Assembly: GCA_024226315.1 (NCBI GenBank)
Contig: JAAELT010000611.1
Location: forward strand, 100,571-164,570
Reading direction: 5' to 3'
Length of the DNA stretch: 64,000 bases
DNA from: a bacterium
GTDB taxonomy: Bacteria > Acidobacteriota > Thermoanaerobaculia > Multivoradales > J023
In this document: positions 51,737 through 62,070 of the stretch, piece after piece
How the letters are laid out: each line of letters begins with the position of its first letter
Position numbering within the stretch: position 1 is the first letter of the stretch
Position numbers and translations under genes: made by a program
The notes under the pieces: generated by a model
Database searches by the model: none
Seen by the model: the letters and a program-made list of their open reading frames with translations, nothing else
What the model was told of the DNA's origin: nothing

Positions 51737-53031
51737 CAGGCCCCTCCGGACAGCTGTGCGGACAGCTCCTCGGAGTCGATCCGCTCGATGACGAGAGCAC
51801 AGACGTTGCCGTCCAGGCCGACCGCGTCGATCAGCCCCAGCCGCGTCTCGATCTCACGGGCTCGCGGGCTCAGACCCTCGAGCCCCAGGCCCTCTTCCGG
51901 CTCTTCCAGGCCCCGAATCCCCGGCAACACGCCGGATCTCAGAGACTCGAGCAATGCGATCGTCCCAAAAGCGCCAGAAGCTCCGAGAGTCTCGCCCAGC
52001 ATCGACTTGACGGCGGTCACCGGCAGATCCGCCCGGCCACCGAGGGCCGCGGCCAGGCCCAGGGCCTCGTGGCGATCCCCCAGGACGCTGCCGTTGCCCG
52101 CGGCGCTGACCGCGCCGATCTCCCCAGCGGAGACGCCGGCGTCGCCCAGCGCCAATGCGACCGCGCGCTCGACGGCGTCCACGGCGCTCTCGCCGGTGCC
52201 CCGCGAGCAGTCGTAGCAATTGCCGTGGCCACGAATCTCGCCGAGGATCGGCGCGCCGCGCTCGAGCGCCGATCCGGCTTCCTCGAGCATCAAGAGGCCG
52301 GCTCCCTCGCCCAGCACCATGCCGTCGCGCCGCGCGTCGAACGGCACCGCGTGGCCCGCGCCGCCGTCGCCTTCGGAGCACAGCTGTCCGGTCTGGTGGA
52401 ACCCGTAGAGCGACTCGAAGCAGAGCTCGTCGGCGCCGCCGGCGAGCACGGCGTCGGCGCGCCCGGTGCGGATCACCTCGGCGGCGTAGGCGAGCGCCTG
52501 CAGCCCCGCCGTCGTGCCGCCGGCGACCGTCGAGTTGATTCCCCGCAGGGCGTGCCAGATGGCGGTCTGGCCGGCGGCGGCGTTGATCACGCTGTTGGCG
52601 AAGTCGAACGGCTTGGCGTAGCTCGGGCCGGCGACCAGCGCCCGGCGGTCGAACGACGAGATCGTGTGCACGCTGCCGAACATCGTGCCCAGTACCAGGC
52701 CGACGTCATGCTCTTCGCGCAGCTCGCGGGTCCAGCCGCTCTCCTCGAACGCCAGGTGGGCGGCGACGATGACCAGCCGGGCGGTGCGGTCGACGGGTCT
52801 CAGATTGACCCTGCCGAGATAGCTCTCGGGGGCGAAGTCGGCCACCTCGCCGGCATGACGCGCGCCGAGGCCGTCGGTGTCGAAGAGGGTCACGGCCCGG
52901 AAGCCGCTCGCGCCCTCCGTCAGCGCCGCGTGCAGGTCCCGCGGCGAGTCACCGAGCGGCGACACGACGCCGACGCCGGTGACCACGACCCGGCGCGCGG
53001 CCGGTTCCTGATGCGAGGTCTCGGCGCTCAC
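51736..53031 (-). CDS. ketosynthase-like protein without catalytic residues (chain-length-factor type)
   Basis: The fold is FabF-like over the whole length (VVVTGVGVVSPLGDS...ADAVLAGGADELCFESL), but every catalytic residue is changed. The Cys site reads VAGGTTAG instead of ACAAG, the first His site SAAGNGSVLGD instead of HGTGTxxxD, and the second GETLGASGA instead of GHxxGAAGA. This is the pattern of KS-beta/chain-length-factor subunits that pair with an active KS. GTG 53031 is preferred because it overlaps the KS-alpha stop (GTGA); a GTG at 53040 is possible. Confidence 0.75.
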   Translation of the reverse strand: MSAETSHQEPAARRVVVTGVGVVSPLGDSPRDLHAALTEGASGFRAVTLFDTDGLGARHAGEVADFAPESYLGRVNLRPVDRTARLVIVAAHLAFEESGWTRELREEHDVGLVLGTMFGSVHTISSFDRRALVAGPSYAKPFDFANSVINAAAGQTAIWHALRGINSTVAGGTTAGLQALAYAAEVIRTGRADAVLAGGADELCFESLYGFHQTGQLCSEGDGGAGHAVPFDARRDGMVLGEGAGLLMLEEAGSALERGAPILGEIRGHGNCYDCSRGTGESAVDAVERAVALALGDAGVSAGEIGAVSAAGNGSVLGDRHEALGLAAALGGRADLPVTAVKSMLGETLGASGAFGTIALLESLRSGVLPGIRGLEEPEEGLGLEGLSPRAREIETRLGLIDAVGLDGNVCALVIERIDSEELSAQLSGGA

Positions 53032-54299
53032 GTCCGGCACTTCTCGAAGATGACCGAGGCGTTGTTGCCGCCGAAGGCATAGGCGTTGTTCATCGCCATG
53101 TCGACCCGCTGCTCACGCGCCTCGTTGGGTACGCAGTCCAGATCGCACTCCGGATCCGGCTCCTCGAAATGAGCGGTCGGCGGGATGCGGTCCGTGGCCA
53201 CGGCCAGCGCGCAGACCGCCGCCTCGATTGCCGAAGCGGCGCCCATGGTGTGGCCGATCATCGACTTGATGGAGCTCATCGGCACCTTGTAGGCGGCGTC
53301 GCCGAACACTCGCTTGACCGCCCGTGTCTCCAGGCGGTCGTTGGTCGCCGTGCCGGTACCGTGGGCGCTGATGTAGCCGACTGCCTCCGGCTGCCTCGAG
53401 CTGTCGGAAAGCGCCCGCTGCATCGCCCTCGCGGCACCCTCGGGATGAGCCGCCGTCATGTGGTGGGCGTCGCAAGAGAGCCCGTAGCCGGCGACCTCGG
53501 CGTAGGGCTGCCGGCCCCGCTCGAGTGCCCGTTCCAGCGGCTCGAGCACCAGCACCGCCGCGCCTTCGCCGGGAATCATGCCCTTGCGGTTGCGGTCGAA
53601 GGGCTGGCAGACCTCGGGCGCGATCGCACCCAACCGCGCGAAACCGGTGTAGGTGATGCGCGAGAACGAGTCGGCGCCACCAGCCAGCATGACGTCGGCC
53701 CGGCCGGCGCGCAGCACGTCGAAGGCGTGCGCCAGAGCGTAGTTGCCGGCGGCACAGGCGGCCGGGATCATGGCGTTGACGCCGGCGAGCTGCAGCTCGC
53801 TGGCGACACAGCCGGCGATGACGTGGCACGGGTAGCGGGTGATGAACTCCGGTCCCACCTGCTCGAGCTCCTCGGCGACGTAGCGATCGTCGAAGCTCTC
53901 CACCTCCCGCGGCTCCCCCGAGGTGGTGCCCATGACCACTCCGGCACGCTCGGGCTCGACCGAGTCGAGGTCCAGATCGGCGTCGTCGACCGCCTGCCGG
54001 GCGGCGGCGATGGCGAGCTGAGTCGCTCGGCCGACCGTCTGAGGATCGAGCCGCGAGAAATAGGGTGCGGGATCGAACTCCTTGATCTCGGCACCCGCGT
54101 GCACGTTGTAGCGACTGGTATCGAACGACTCGACCGGCGCGAAGCCGGAGCTGCCCGAGAGCAGATTCTCCCAGACCTCTTCACGGCCGGCGCCGACCGG
54201 CGTCACGGCCCCGATGCCGGTGACGACGATGCGCCTGCGCCCGATGGAACGGGGCCCGATGGAGCCTGGCACCGTCAGGCTGCTCTTTCGGCCAGGCAC
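53028..54299 (-). CDS. beta-ketoacyl-ACP synthase (active KS-alpha subunit)
   Basis: The protein of about 420 aa has the complete FabF-type triad: PAACAAGNYALAHA with the active Cys, SAHGTGTATND and SIKSMIGHTMGAAS with the two His. It condenses malonyl-ACP with an acyl chain. Together with the adjacent dead KS and the ACP it forms the minimal set of a type II polyketide or polyunsaturated system. Start choice is uncertain: GTG 54299 lies inside the ACP gene, whereas GTG 54272 is 2 nt after the ACP stop and leaves the conserved IVVTGIGAVTPVG intact. Confidence 0.88.
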   Translation of the reverse strand: MPGRKSSLTVPGSIGPRSIGRRRIVVTGIGAVTPVGAGREEVWENLLSGSSGFAPVESFDTSRYNVHAGAEIKEFDPAPYFSRLDPQTVGRATQLAIAAARQAVDDADLDLDSVEPERAGVVMGTTSGEPREVESFDDRYVAEELEQVGPEFITRYPCHVIAGCVASELQLAGVNAMIPAACAAGNYALAHAFDVLRAGRADVMLAGGADSFSRITYTGFARLGAIAPEVCQPFDRNRKGMIPGEGAAVLVLEPLERALERGRQPYAEVAGYGLSCDAHHMTAAHPEGAARAMQRALSDSSRQPEAVGYISAHGTGTATNDRLETRAVKRVFGDAAYKVPMSSIKSMIGHTMGAASAIEAAVCALAVATDRIPPTAHFEEPDPECDLDCVPNEAREQRVDMAMNNAYAFGGNNASVIFEKCRT

Positions 54300-54529
54300 T
54301 GTTGGACGAGCTCCACGGCGTCCTGAACCGTCCGCAGCTCCCCCAACCGCTCCTCGGGAACACCGAGCTTGAACTCGTAGTCCACGTCCACGCCGATCTC
54401 CAGCAACGACAACGAATCGAGCTGCAGGTCGTCGATGAACGACGCCTGGTCTCCGATCTCCCCGGGCTCGATATTCGTCACGTTCGAGATGACGTCCTTG
54501 ATCTTGCTGCGTATCTGTTCGACATCCAT
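54275..54529 (-). CDS. acyl carrier protein
   Basis: The 84-aa acidic protein has the phosphopantetheine site LQLDSLSLLEIGVDVDYEF, where the Ser of DSL receives the arm from CoA. The variation DSLSLLE rather than DSLDxVE marks it as a specialised ACP rather than the FabF-linked housekeeping one. It is the first gene of the long minus-strand run; GGAGA lies 8 nt before the ATG. It would carry the growing chain between the two ketosynthase subunits and later enzymes. Confidence 0.9.
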   Translation of the reverse strand: MDVEQIRSKIKDVISNVTNIEPGEIGDQASFIDDLQLDSLSLLEIGVDVDYEFKLGVPEERLGELRTVQDAVELVQQCLAERAA

Positions 54530-54629
54530 CTTATCCGTCTCCTTGGCTCTGCCGCCGAGCGACTCCTCTCCTGGGATTCCGGTCTGGAACCTGTGCGCAA
54601 GCCTACCAGCACCCGGACGTTGAACAATA

Positions 54630-54653
54630 GATCTATCGATGCATAAAGGATCC
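54630..54653. promoter_or_regulatory. GATCTAT...ATAAAGGATCC motif upstream of the ACP operon
   Basis: GATCTAT at 54630-54636 and ATAAAGGATCC at 54643-54653 repeat, with a 6-bp insertion, the sequence GGATCTATAAAGGATCC found at 18933 upstream of the fadL operon. It lies about 100 nt before the ACP start and may be the operon's control site. The remainder of 54530-54722 holds nothing recognisable. Confidence 0.4.
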
Positions 54654-54722
54654 GAGGAGCGTCCAGTGTGGGTCTAGATCGAAGCTCCGGCGGAGCCAAA
54701 AAAGAACCAGAAGGCAGTTCCC

Positions 54723-55418
54723 TCAGCCCTCCAGGCCCGAGAAGGAGGGCCGCGGCAGGGGGTCTTCGAGCAAGCCGTTCTCGAACGCCATCCGAATCGC
54801 TTCCCGGCGGCGCTTGACCTGGAACTTGTCGAGGATCTTGTGGACGTGATTCTTGACCGTCGGCAGCTTGATGCCGAGCTGGCTGGCAATCTCCTTGTTG
54901 CGCAGCCCGGCAGCCACCAGACGAAGGACCTCCGATTCCCGGGGCGTCAACTGCACGGCACGATCGAGCTTGTGCGCGCTGCGTTCCGGGCGTTGGCCAA
55001 CCAGCTCCTCGATGCGGGCCAGCACCGAGGCAGCTACCCGCGGCGAACAGGGCGTCTGCCCCCGATCGACGGCTTCGATGGTGTCGAGCATCTCCTCCAG
55101 AGACGCTTCGCGAGGCACGTAGCCGCTGGCCCCGGCCTCGATGTAATCCACCAGATCCTCCTCGCGCTCGTCGCCCAGGAAGAGAACGTTGAGATCCGGA
55201 AGAACCGCCTTGATCTCCCGGATGGTGTCGCAGACTTCGCGCCGCCCGAGACTGGCGTCGACCAGCACAACGCCCGTCTCGAGCCCCCGCAGCTGCTCCA
55301 TCGCCGCCAGCCGATTGTCCGCCGAGCCGATGCAGGACACCTTGCCGTTCGCGGCCAGGGAGCCCACGATCGCCTCGGCGAGGAGCCGGTACCGGTGAAC
55401 CAGGAAAACGTCGACCAC
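54723..55418 (-). CDS. LuxR/NarL-family response regulator
   Basis: The 231-aa protein has a receiver domain (phospho-acceptor Asp in VVLVDASLG, about residue 54) and a C-terminal LuxR helix-turn-helix LTPRESEVLRLVAAGLRNKEIASQLGIKLPTVKNHVHKIL. GTG start. It lies just upstream of the ACP gene on the same strand and is the natural candidate to control the long lipid locus. No histidine kinase is adjacent. It resembles the next gene upstream in overall layout and DNA-binding sequence (TVKNHVH in both). Confidence 0.85.
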   Translation of the reverse strand: MVDVFLVHRYRLLAEAIVGSLAANGKVSCIGSADNRLAAMEQLRGLETGVVLVDASLGRREVCDTIREIKAVLPDLNVLFLGDEREEDLVDYIEAGASGYVPREASLEEMLDTIEAVDRGQTPCSPRVAASVLARIEELVGQRPERSAHKLDRAVQLTPRESEVLRLVAAGLRNKEIASQLGIKLPTVKNHVHKILDKFQVKRRREAIRMAFENGLLEDPLPRPSFSGLEG

Positions 55419-55572
55419 GGATCCATCCTATCCCGGCATCAATCCCGGGACATCGTCCCGCAGAAGCTCGCGAAGCATCTTGGGCCGGTTGGCCAGCAGA
55501 ATCCTCAACATCACTCGGGCCCCGCCAGGTGATCGGAGTCAGGGTCTCCAACTTCGATAGAGTCTCCAACTT

Positions 55573-56283
55573 CTAGACCCCGGCTGCAGATAACCGACCG
55601 CGGCCGACCGCGGCCGGGCTGGCCGGGTGCAGCCAATGACGCGCGTGAGCATGCTCGACCGCTTCCCGCCGGTCGTGGACATGGAGCTTCTCGAGGATGT
55701 GGTGGACGTGATTCTTGACCGTGTAGACCGACAGCGAGAGCTGCTCCGCAATACAGCGATTGCTCATGCCCTCGGCGATCAGTTGCAGGATCTCCATCTC
55801 GCGGGGCGTCAGCTCCAGGGCCTCCACCCGCTCGCTGCGGGCCCGCTCCCGCGACAGCTCCGCCAGGCGCGCGAACATCGAGTACGCGATCTGCGGTGAG
55901 TAGATGGCCTCGCCGGCCAGCACTCTCTCGATCACCGTGCACAGCTCCCGCAACGAGGATTCCTTCGAGACACAGGCGCCGGCACCGGCCTCGATGCACT
56001 TCAGGATCGCGCTGTCGGCGGTCCCGGTGCCGAGGATCACGATCTTGACCTCCGGGCAGTGGTGCCGGGTACCGCGGACCAACTCGACCGCCGAGGCTCC
56101 GGGCTCGTTGAGGTCGATCACCAGCACGTCGGGGCAGTTCTGCTCTACCCTCTCGATCGCCTGCTGGAAGTCTCCCGTGTGGTGAATGACGTGATAGCGC
56201 CCGATCTTGTACAACATCGAGGCGAGGCACTCACGGAACAGACAATGAGTGCCGATCACGATCAGCCTGGCAGGCCAGTTCAT
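55573..56283 (-). CDS. LuxR/NarL-family response regulator
   Basis: The 236-aa protein starts at ATG 56283 behind a GAGAGGAG site. Its receiver domain has the acceptor Asp in DVLVIDLNEPG, and its LuxR domain reads LTPREMEILQLIAEGMSNRCIAEQLSLSVYTVKNHVHHILEK. It is a paralogue of the regulator at 54723. The two genes are separated by about 150 nt and may act in sequence or as heteromers. It is divergent from ettA, with a palindromic site in the gap. Confidence 0.85.
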   Translation of the reverse strand: MNWPARLIVIGTHCLFRECLASMLYKIGRYHVIHHTGDFQQAIERVEQNCPDVLVIDLNEPGASAVELVRGTRHHCPEVKIVILGTGTADSAILKCIEAGAGACVSKESSLRELCTVIERVLAGEAIYSPQIAYSMFARLAELSRERARSERVEALELTPREMEILQLIAEGMSNRCIAEQLSLSVYTVKNHVHHILEKLHVHDRREAVEHAHARHWLHPASPAAVGRGRLSAAGV

Positions 56284-56346
56284 AAGGCTCCTCTCCGGGG
56301 AATCACCGCCCCCTCTCACCATTCCACCGCCCCCTGGCCTTCTGAT

Positions 56347-56377
56347 CCACCGACAATCACCTATGTTTAGTCGGTGG
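56347..56377. promoter_or_regulatory. inverted repeat CCACCGAC-N15-GTCGGTGG
   Basis: Perfect 8-bp arms at 56347-56354 and 56370-56377, about 64 nt upstream of the response regulator, on the side facing ettA. A second small palindrome GTCAT-T-ATGAC is at 56383-56393. They may be autoregulatory sites. The rest of 56284-56558 shows nothing recognisable. Confidence 0.45.
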
Positions 56378-56558
56378 GAACGGTCATTATGACACTTACT
56401 GAGCTCGCCGCTCGCCAGCGAGAGAAGACACCTCGAATTCACGATTCTCTCGACCGGAAGGGCATCCCGAATCACACTCCCGGGCTACCCGGGCAAGTCG
56501 GGCGAAACTCCTGCACCGGGATCAGTTTCCTGCCACAATCCCCCGCCTGAGGTGAAAC

Positions 56559-58241
<1,683 letters not shown>

Positions 58242-58288
58242 CCAGTTTCCAAGACGCCCTGCCGCCCTCCAGGCTGTCGCCCGGTCGT

Positions 58289-58612
58289 TCAGGTGTGGGC
58301 CGACGCCGAGATGAGCTCGGCGAGGTCGCGGTTCGAGGCTCCCAGGGTCAGAAGCGAGCGGATGAGCAGATCCAGGGAGACCGACGCGTCTCCGGCTTCG
58401 GCCTTCGCCATCCGGCTCTGGCTCGATCGCATCAGCTCGGCGAATTGCACCTGGGTCAACTTGCGCCGGCGGCGCAGCTTGCGGACGGCGGCGCTGAGGG
58501 CCAGCTTGAGCTCGACGTAGGAGGCTTCCTCGTCCGTCATCTCCAGGAAATCGTAGGCCGAGCCCGTCATCCAACCAGCCGCCTCGAGTCTCTTCCGCTT
58601 GTTCTCGTCCAT
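58289..58612 (-). CDS. HigA-like XRE-family antitoxin
   Basis: The 107-aa protein has an XRE helix-turn-helix (RKLTQVQFAELMRSSQSRMAKAE) and a helical C-terminal tail. It follows the RelE/HigB-like gene with only 3 nt between stop and start (TGACAGATG), the toxin-first order of HigBA systems. It should neutralise the toxin and repress the pair through the palindrome at 58968-58985. Confidence 0.85.
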   Translation of the reverse strand: MDENKRKRLEAAGWMTGSAYDFLEMTDEEASYVELKLALSAAVRKLRRRRKLTQVQFAELMRSSQSRMAKAEAGDASVSLDLLIRSLLTLGASNRDLAELISASAHT

Positions 58613-58615
58613 CTG

Positions 58616-58957
58616 TCAGTCCCCCGCGGCCTTGTCGTAGCCCGCCAATCGTCTTTTACAGTTCTCGAGCACCTTCCTGGGCGTCGTCCTGCTCTTTTTC
58701 TTCACGACTCCCGCAATGACCACGGCATCCGGGTCGGTGCGGTAGAAGATGCGCCACTCGATGGCACTATCCTCGATCCGAAGCTCGTGGCACCTAGCCC
58801 CGATGACTGGCATCGGTCTCGACACGGGCAGGGCCAGCGCCTCGCCCTGTTGCAGCCGGCGCAGCAGGAAACCTGCTTCCAGCCGAGCCTGTCGCGACAT
58901 TGGCGGCGTCTTGACCTCACCATGAAGCCAGAACAGCGGCTTGTCACGCGGGCTCAT
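58616..58957 (-). CDS. HigB/RelE-superfamily toxin (phage Gp49-like)
   Basis: The 113-aa basic protein contains ARLEAGFLLRRLQQGE, CHELRIEDSAIEWRIFYRTD and VVIAGVVKKKSRTTPRKVLENCKRRL, the core pattern of HigB/Gp49-like ribosome-dependent mRNA interferases. A long basic tail fits RNA binding. It lies upstream of its antitoxin gene within a segment flanked by the duplicated ettA end. Confidence 0.8.
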   Translation of the reverse strand: MSPRDKPLFWLHGEVKTPPMSRQARLEAGFLLRRLQQGEALALPVSRPMPVIGARCHELRIEDSAIEWRIFYRTDPDAVVIAGVVKKKSRTTPRKVLENCKRRLAGYDKAAGD

Positions 58958-58967
58958 CTAGCGATTC

Positions 58968-58985
58968 TATGTCAAATCCGACATA
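58968..58985. promoter_or_regulatory. toxin-antitoxin operator TATGTC-N6-GACATA
   Basis: A perfect 6-bp inverted repeat (TATGTC AAATCC GACATA) lies 10 nt upstream of the toxin ATG, the usual place for HigA autorepression. It overlaps the expected promoter region. Confidence 0.6.
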
Positions 58986-59002
58986 AAACGCGAGAGCCAC
59001 GC

Positions 59003-59074
59003 AGGCCGACCGCCACCGCCGCCTGGGTGCCGAGGCGGACCAGCCGCACCGGATCAAGTACAAGAAGCTGCGCT
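59003..59074. repeat. 72-bp direct repeat, copy 2
   Basis: Duplicate of the 3' end of ettA (58165-58236), lying after the toxin gene and 11 bp before the end of the TIR-STAND gene. It has lost the ettA reading context and stop arrangement. Confidence 0.9.
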
Positions 59075-59085
59075 GACGCGTTCCG

Positions 59086-62070
59086 CTACCCGCTCCATCC
59101 CTCCGCCCACGCCTCCGCGTCCGCCAGCTCGTCGAGCCGGCGGCCATAGCCGTGGTTCTCGATCAGCCGCCGGGCCTCGGCGAGGGCGTCGCGGTCGCGG
59201 AACAGGCGGGCGCGGTGCAGGTGGACGTCGGCCTGGTGGAGCGGCATCGGGCCGCGGGCGGCGATCTCCCCGGCCTCGTCGAGGTCGGCGCGGGCGCCGG
59301 CGGCGTCGCCCGAGAGGGCGCGCAGCCAGGCGCGGGTGAGAAGGCCGCGAGGGATATGGTGGATGGTGCCGGCGCGGCGGAGGCCGTCGACGGCATTCTC
59401 GATCTCGGATCTCGGCCTCTCGAGGGCGGCGGCCGGCGGATCGGCCGGCGGGCTGGGGCGCCCCCGGCCGGGCCGGCCCAGGCCAAGCCGCTCCAGGATC
59501 GCCTGGTAGAGCCCGGCGCGACCCAGGGTGAGGTGGTCGAGGGCGACATCTAGCGGCGCAAGATGCTGCGTGGCCCACTCCAACGTCTGCGCCGCCCGCT
59601 CCTCGACCTCTTGACAAGCTTCCGCCAAGGCGCTGGGAGCGCCGGCATCTTGCCGGCTCTGCTCCCCATCCGCCGCCGGCCCGGAGGCGTTCCCGGCCCG
59701 CCACGCGGCGCGCTCGGCGCCGACGAGGAGCAGGTCGCAGTACTTGAAGCCCTGCACCGAATAAAGCAGCGGGTACTCGGGCTGGCGCTCGGCCTGCATC
59801 TCCTCGGCCTCGAGGAAGCGCGCCAGCGCGTCGTCGCGCCGGCCCGCCTGGTGCAGAGCGTCGGCCAGCGTCGTGCGTGTACCCATCGGCCAGTGCGCAT
59901 CGCCGCTACGGTCGGCGAAGTGCACAGACTGCTCTGCGTCGCGCACCGCGCTGGCGACATCGCCCAGCGTCAGCTCAAGCTCGCTCAGGTTGCTCGCGCT
60001 AATGGCGTTGTTCTTCCAGTCTTCCTGTTCGACACCCATCTCAAGAGCAGCCTGCATTGGCTCAGCGGCCTCGGTCAGCCGGCCCAGCGCGCGAAGGTAA
60101 AGCGCTGCTTGGCCCAGGAGCCAAGTTTGGCAACCTTCTGGGAGCGACGGCGAGGCGCGGCGCCAGGGCGGCTCGAAGAAACAGGCGACAGCCCCTAGGT
60201 CGGCGCCGAACGCGCCAAGCTTCTTCCAGCTGTAATGGCCGTCGGTCCCCGTGCCGCGGAGGATTCGGTCGCGGTAGACCTCGGCGCGCGCTTCCTCGTG
60301 CCGACCCGCCTGACAGCCGTGGGCCACCGCCTGGTAGAGCGGCTGTAGACCCGCGAGATCGTCGGGCTGGTGCTCAGTAGTCTCCTGGAGATAGTCGAAG
60401 AGCCGACCGTGGGCGGCGCGCCAGGCGTCGGGGTCGCGGTCGCGCAGCTCGCGGGCGTAGTACTCGCGAATTAGCGGGTGTGCGTCGAGGGAGGTCCCCT
60501 CGGAGGAGACGAGGCCGCAGTCGGCGAGGGCGGCGACGGTGAGGTTCCAGTCCTCATCTCCGATTGGGACACCACGCGTGAACCAGCCGCGCCAGCCCTT
60601 CCGCTTCCGAAACAGCGGCTCGGTGAGGCCCTTGATCGTCGGCTCGCGGCGCAGGGCCGCCAGGCAGCCGGCGTCGGCGGGGCGGTCGAAGAGGCCCATC
60701 AGCCGCAGCACGGCCAGCTGACGCGCGCCCTCCTCTCCGCCTTCAGCGAGCCACGTCCGGTAGGCGGCCATGGTCTTGAAGGCGTGGTCGCCCTGGATCC
60801 TGGCGCTCGCCTTCTCCAGCTTCACCCGGTCGCGTCGACGCACGTCGCCGCCGACGGCGCGGGCGAGGTAGCTGCCCAGCAGGTTCAGAGTCAGTGCATG
60901 GCCCTTGACGTCGGCCACCAGCTTCTCGAGCTCCTTCGCGGCGCCGTGGACGCCGAGCTTCTCGAGCAGCGCGACCCCGGCAGCCTTCGACAGCCGGCCG
61001 AGCTGCCTTTCCGGCGCGGTCGAGTCGCGGAACGACGCGAGGTCCGTCACGCTCTCCCGCGTCGTCACCACGCACAGGCCGGCGTTCCTCGCCGCGAGAC
61101 CCTTGAGCAGCGCCGTCACCACCGGGTCCTTCAGCTCCCCCGCCAGCGGCCCGGGCGGGTACTGCAGCGGCTCCAGCCCGTCGAGCACCAGCAGCGCCCT
61201 CCGCTCCGCCAGAATCTGCGCCAGCCATGACCCCTTGTCCCACGGCGACGCGGCGCTCTCGGCCGTCGCGGGGTCGCCGAAGAAGGTCAACGCCTTGGCG
61301 ACGAACACGTCCGCCGAGGCGCTGCCTTCTCCCGTCGCGCCGGAGGCGCGCAAATGATCACCGGTCCCTTGGCTGTAGAAGGACCAGTCGAAGTAATCCG
61401 CGCCGTCGTACTCCCGCTTCGCCAACCCCGCCGCCCACTTCGCCACCAGCGACGTCTTGCCCACCCCGCCCCAGGCCACCAGCGTCACCACGTTCGTCCC
61501 CGCGTCGGCCCACGCGGCGTCGAGCCGCGCCAGCTCATCGTCGCGGCCGAACAGGGTCTCGGCGACGTGGGTCAGGCGGGTGGACGCGGTACGTTGGCCG
61601 ACCGCGCCGGCCCCATCGTCGGCCGCCTTCGGCGCCCTGTGCGGCGGAATGTGGCGATCGACCAGGACGCCGATGTCCTGGACGAACGAGCCGTGACGCA
61701 CCGGCGCGACCGAGAAGTCGAATAACCCCAGCATCGCCGGCGGGCAGGATGTCTTGATCACCTCGACGCCGGCCGAGCCCGTGAGCACCGGCACGACGTT
61801 GCGGCCGTGCTGGACCGCCATTTCGTATTCGCGCCGAACCCAGTCCTCCTCATCTACGCAGCGATCCAGGGCGCCTGGCGTCAGCACCAGCAGAAAGTGC
61901 GACCGGGCGGCGATCTCGGCCGCAAGCTGCTGCGGCCAGGGGCCCGCGAGGCGGTCGACGTCGAGGAACACGTCGTAGCCCCGCTGGGTCAGTGCAAGCT
62001 CCAGCGACCGGGCGAATGAGCTGCCGGGGTCATCCCGCCGATAGCTGATGAAAACGGTCTTTTCGCTCAT
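59086..62070 (-). CDS. TIR-STAND-TPR protein, putative anti-phage defence
   Basis: The 994-aa protein begins at ATG 62070 after CGGGAGAG. Residues 4-95 are a TIR domain (TVFISYRRDDPGSSFARSL, then DWVRREYEMAV with Glu81 as candidate NADase residue). Residues about 190-400 are a STAND/NB-ARC ATPase with Walker A GGVGKTS (201-207) and Walker B LLVLDG (293-298), followed by CVVTTRE. The C-terminal 450 residues are TPR-like (QAALYLRALGRLTEAAEPMQAAL...). The C-terminal part would sense a phage protein, the STAND part oligomerise and the TIR part destroy NAD+ or make a cADPR-type signal. A close paralogue lies directly upstream. Confidence 0.85.
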   Translation of the reverse strand: MSEKTVFISYRRDDPGSSFARSLELALTQRGYDVFLDVDRLAGPWPQQLAAEIAARSHFLLVLTPGALDRCVDEEDWVRREYEMAVQHGRNVVPVLTGSAGVEVIKTSCPPAMLGLFDFSVAPVRHGSFVQDIGVLVDRHIPPHRAPKAADDGAGAVGQRTASTRLTHVAETLFGRDDELARLDAAWADAGTNVVTLVAWGGVGKTSLVAKWAAGLAKREYDGADYFDWSFYSQGTGDHLRASGATGEGSASADVFVAKALTFFGDPATAESAASPWDKGSWLAQILAERRALLVLDGLEPLQYPPGPLAGELKDPVVTALLKGLAARNAGLCVVTTRESVTDLASFRDSTAPERQLGRLSKAAGVALLEKLGVHGAAKELEKLVADVKGHALTLNLLGSYLARAVGGDVRRRDRVKLEKASARIQGDHAFKTMAAYRTWLAEGGEEGARQLAVLRLMGLFDRPADAGCLAALRREPTIKGLTEPLFRKRKGWRGWFTRGVPIGDEDWNLTVAALADCGLVSSEGTSLDAHPLIREYYARELRDRDPDAWRAAHGRLFDYLQETTEHQPDDLAGLQPLYQAVAHGCQAGRHEEARAEVYRDRILRGTGTDGHYSWKKLGAFGADLGAVACFFEPPWRRASPSLPEGCQTWLLGQAALYLRALGRLTEAAEPMQAALEMGVEQEDWKNNAISASNLSELELTLGDVASAVRDAEQSVHFADRSGDAHWPMGTRTTLADALHQAGRRDDALARFLEAEEMQAERQPEYPLLYSVQGFKYCDLLLVGAERAAWRAGNASGPAADGEQSRQDAGAPSALAEACQEVEERAAQTLEWATQHLAPLDVALDHLTLGRAGLYQAILERLGLGRPGRGRPSPPADPPAAALERPRSEIENAVDGLRRAGTIHHIPRGLLTRAWLRALSGDAAGARADLDEAGEIAARGPMPLHQADVHLHRARLFRDRDALAEARRLIENHGYGRRLDELADAEAWAEGWSG

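Noticed and set aside
48873..51800. A 975-aa reading that would fuse HMG-CoA reductase region to the CrtI-like protein
   Set aside because: Only the last 539 codons are sensible protein; the upstream part is an off-frame shadow of the reductase, which has its own complete frame.
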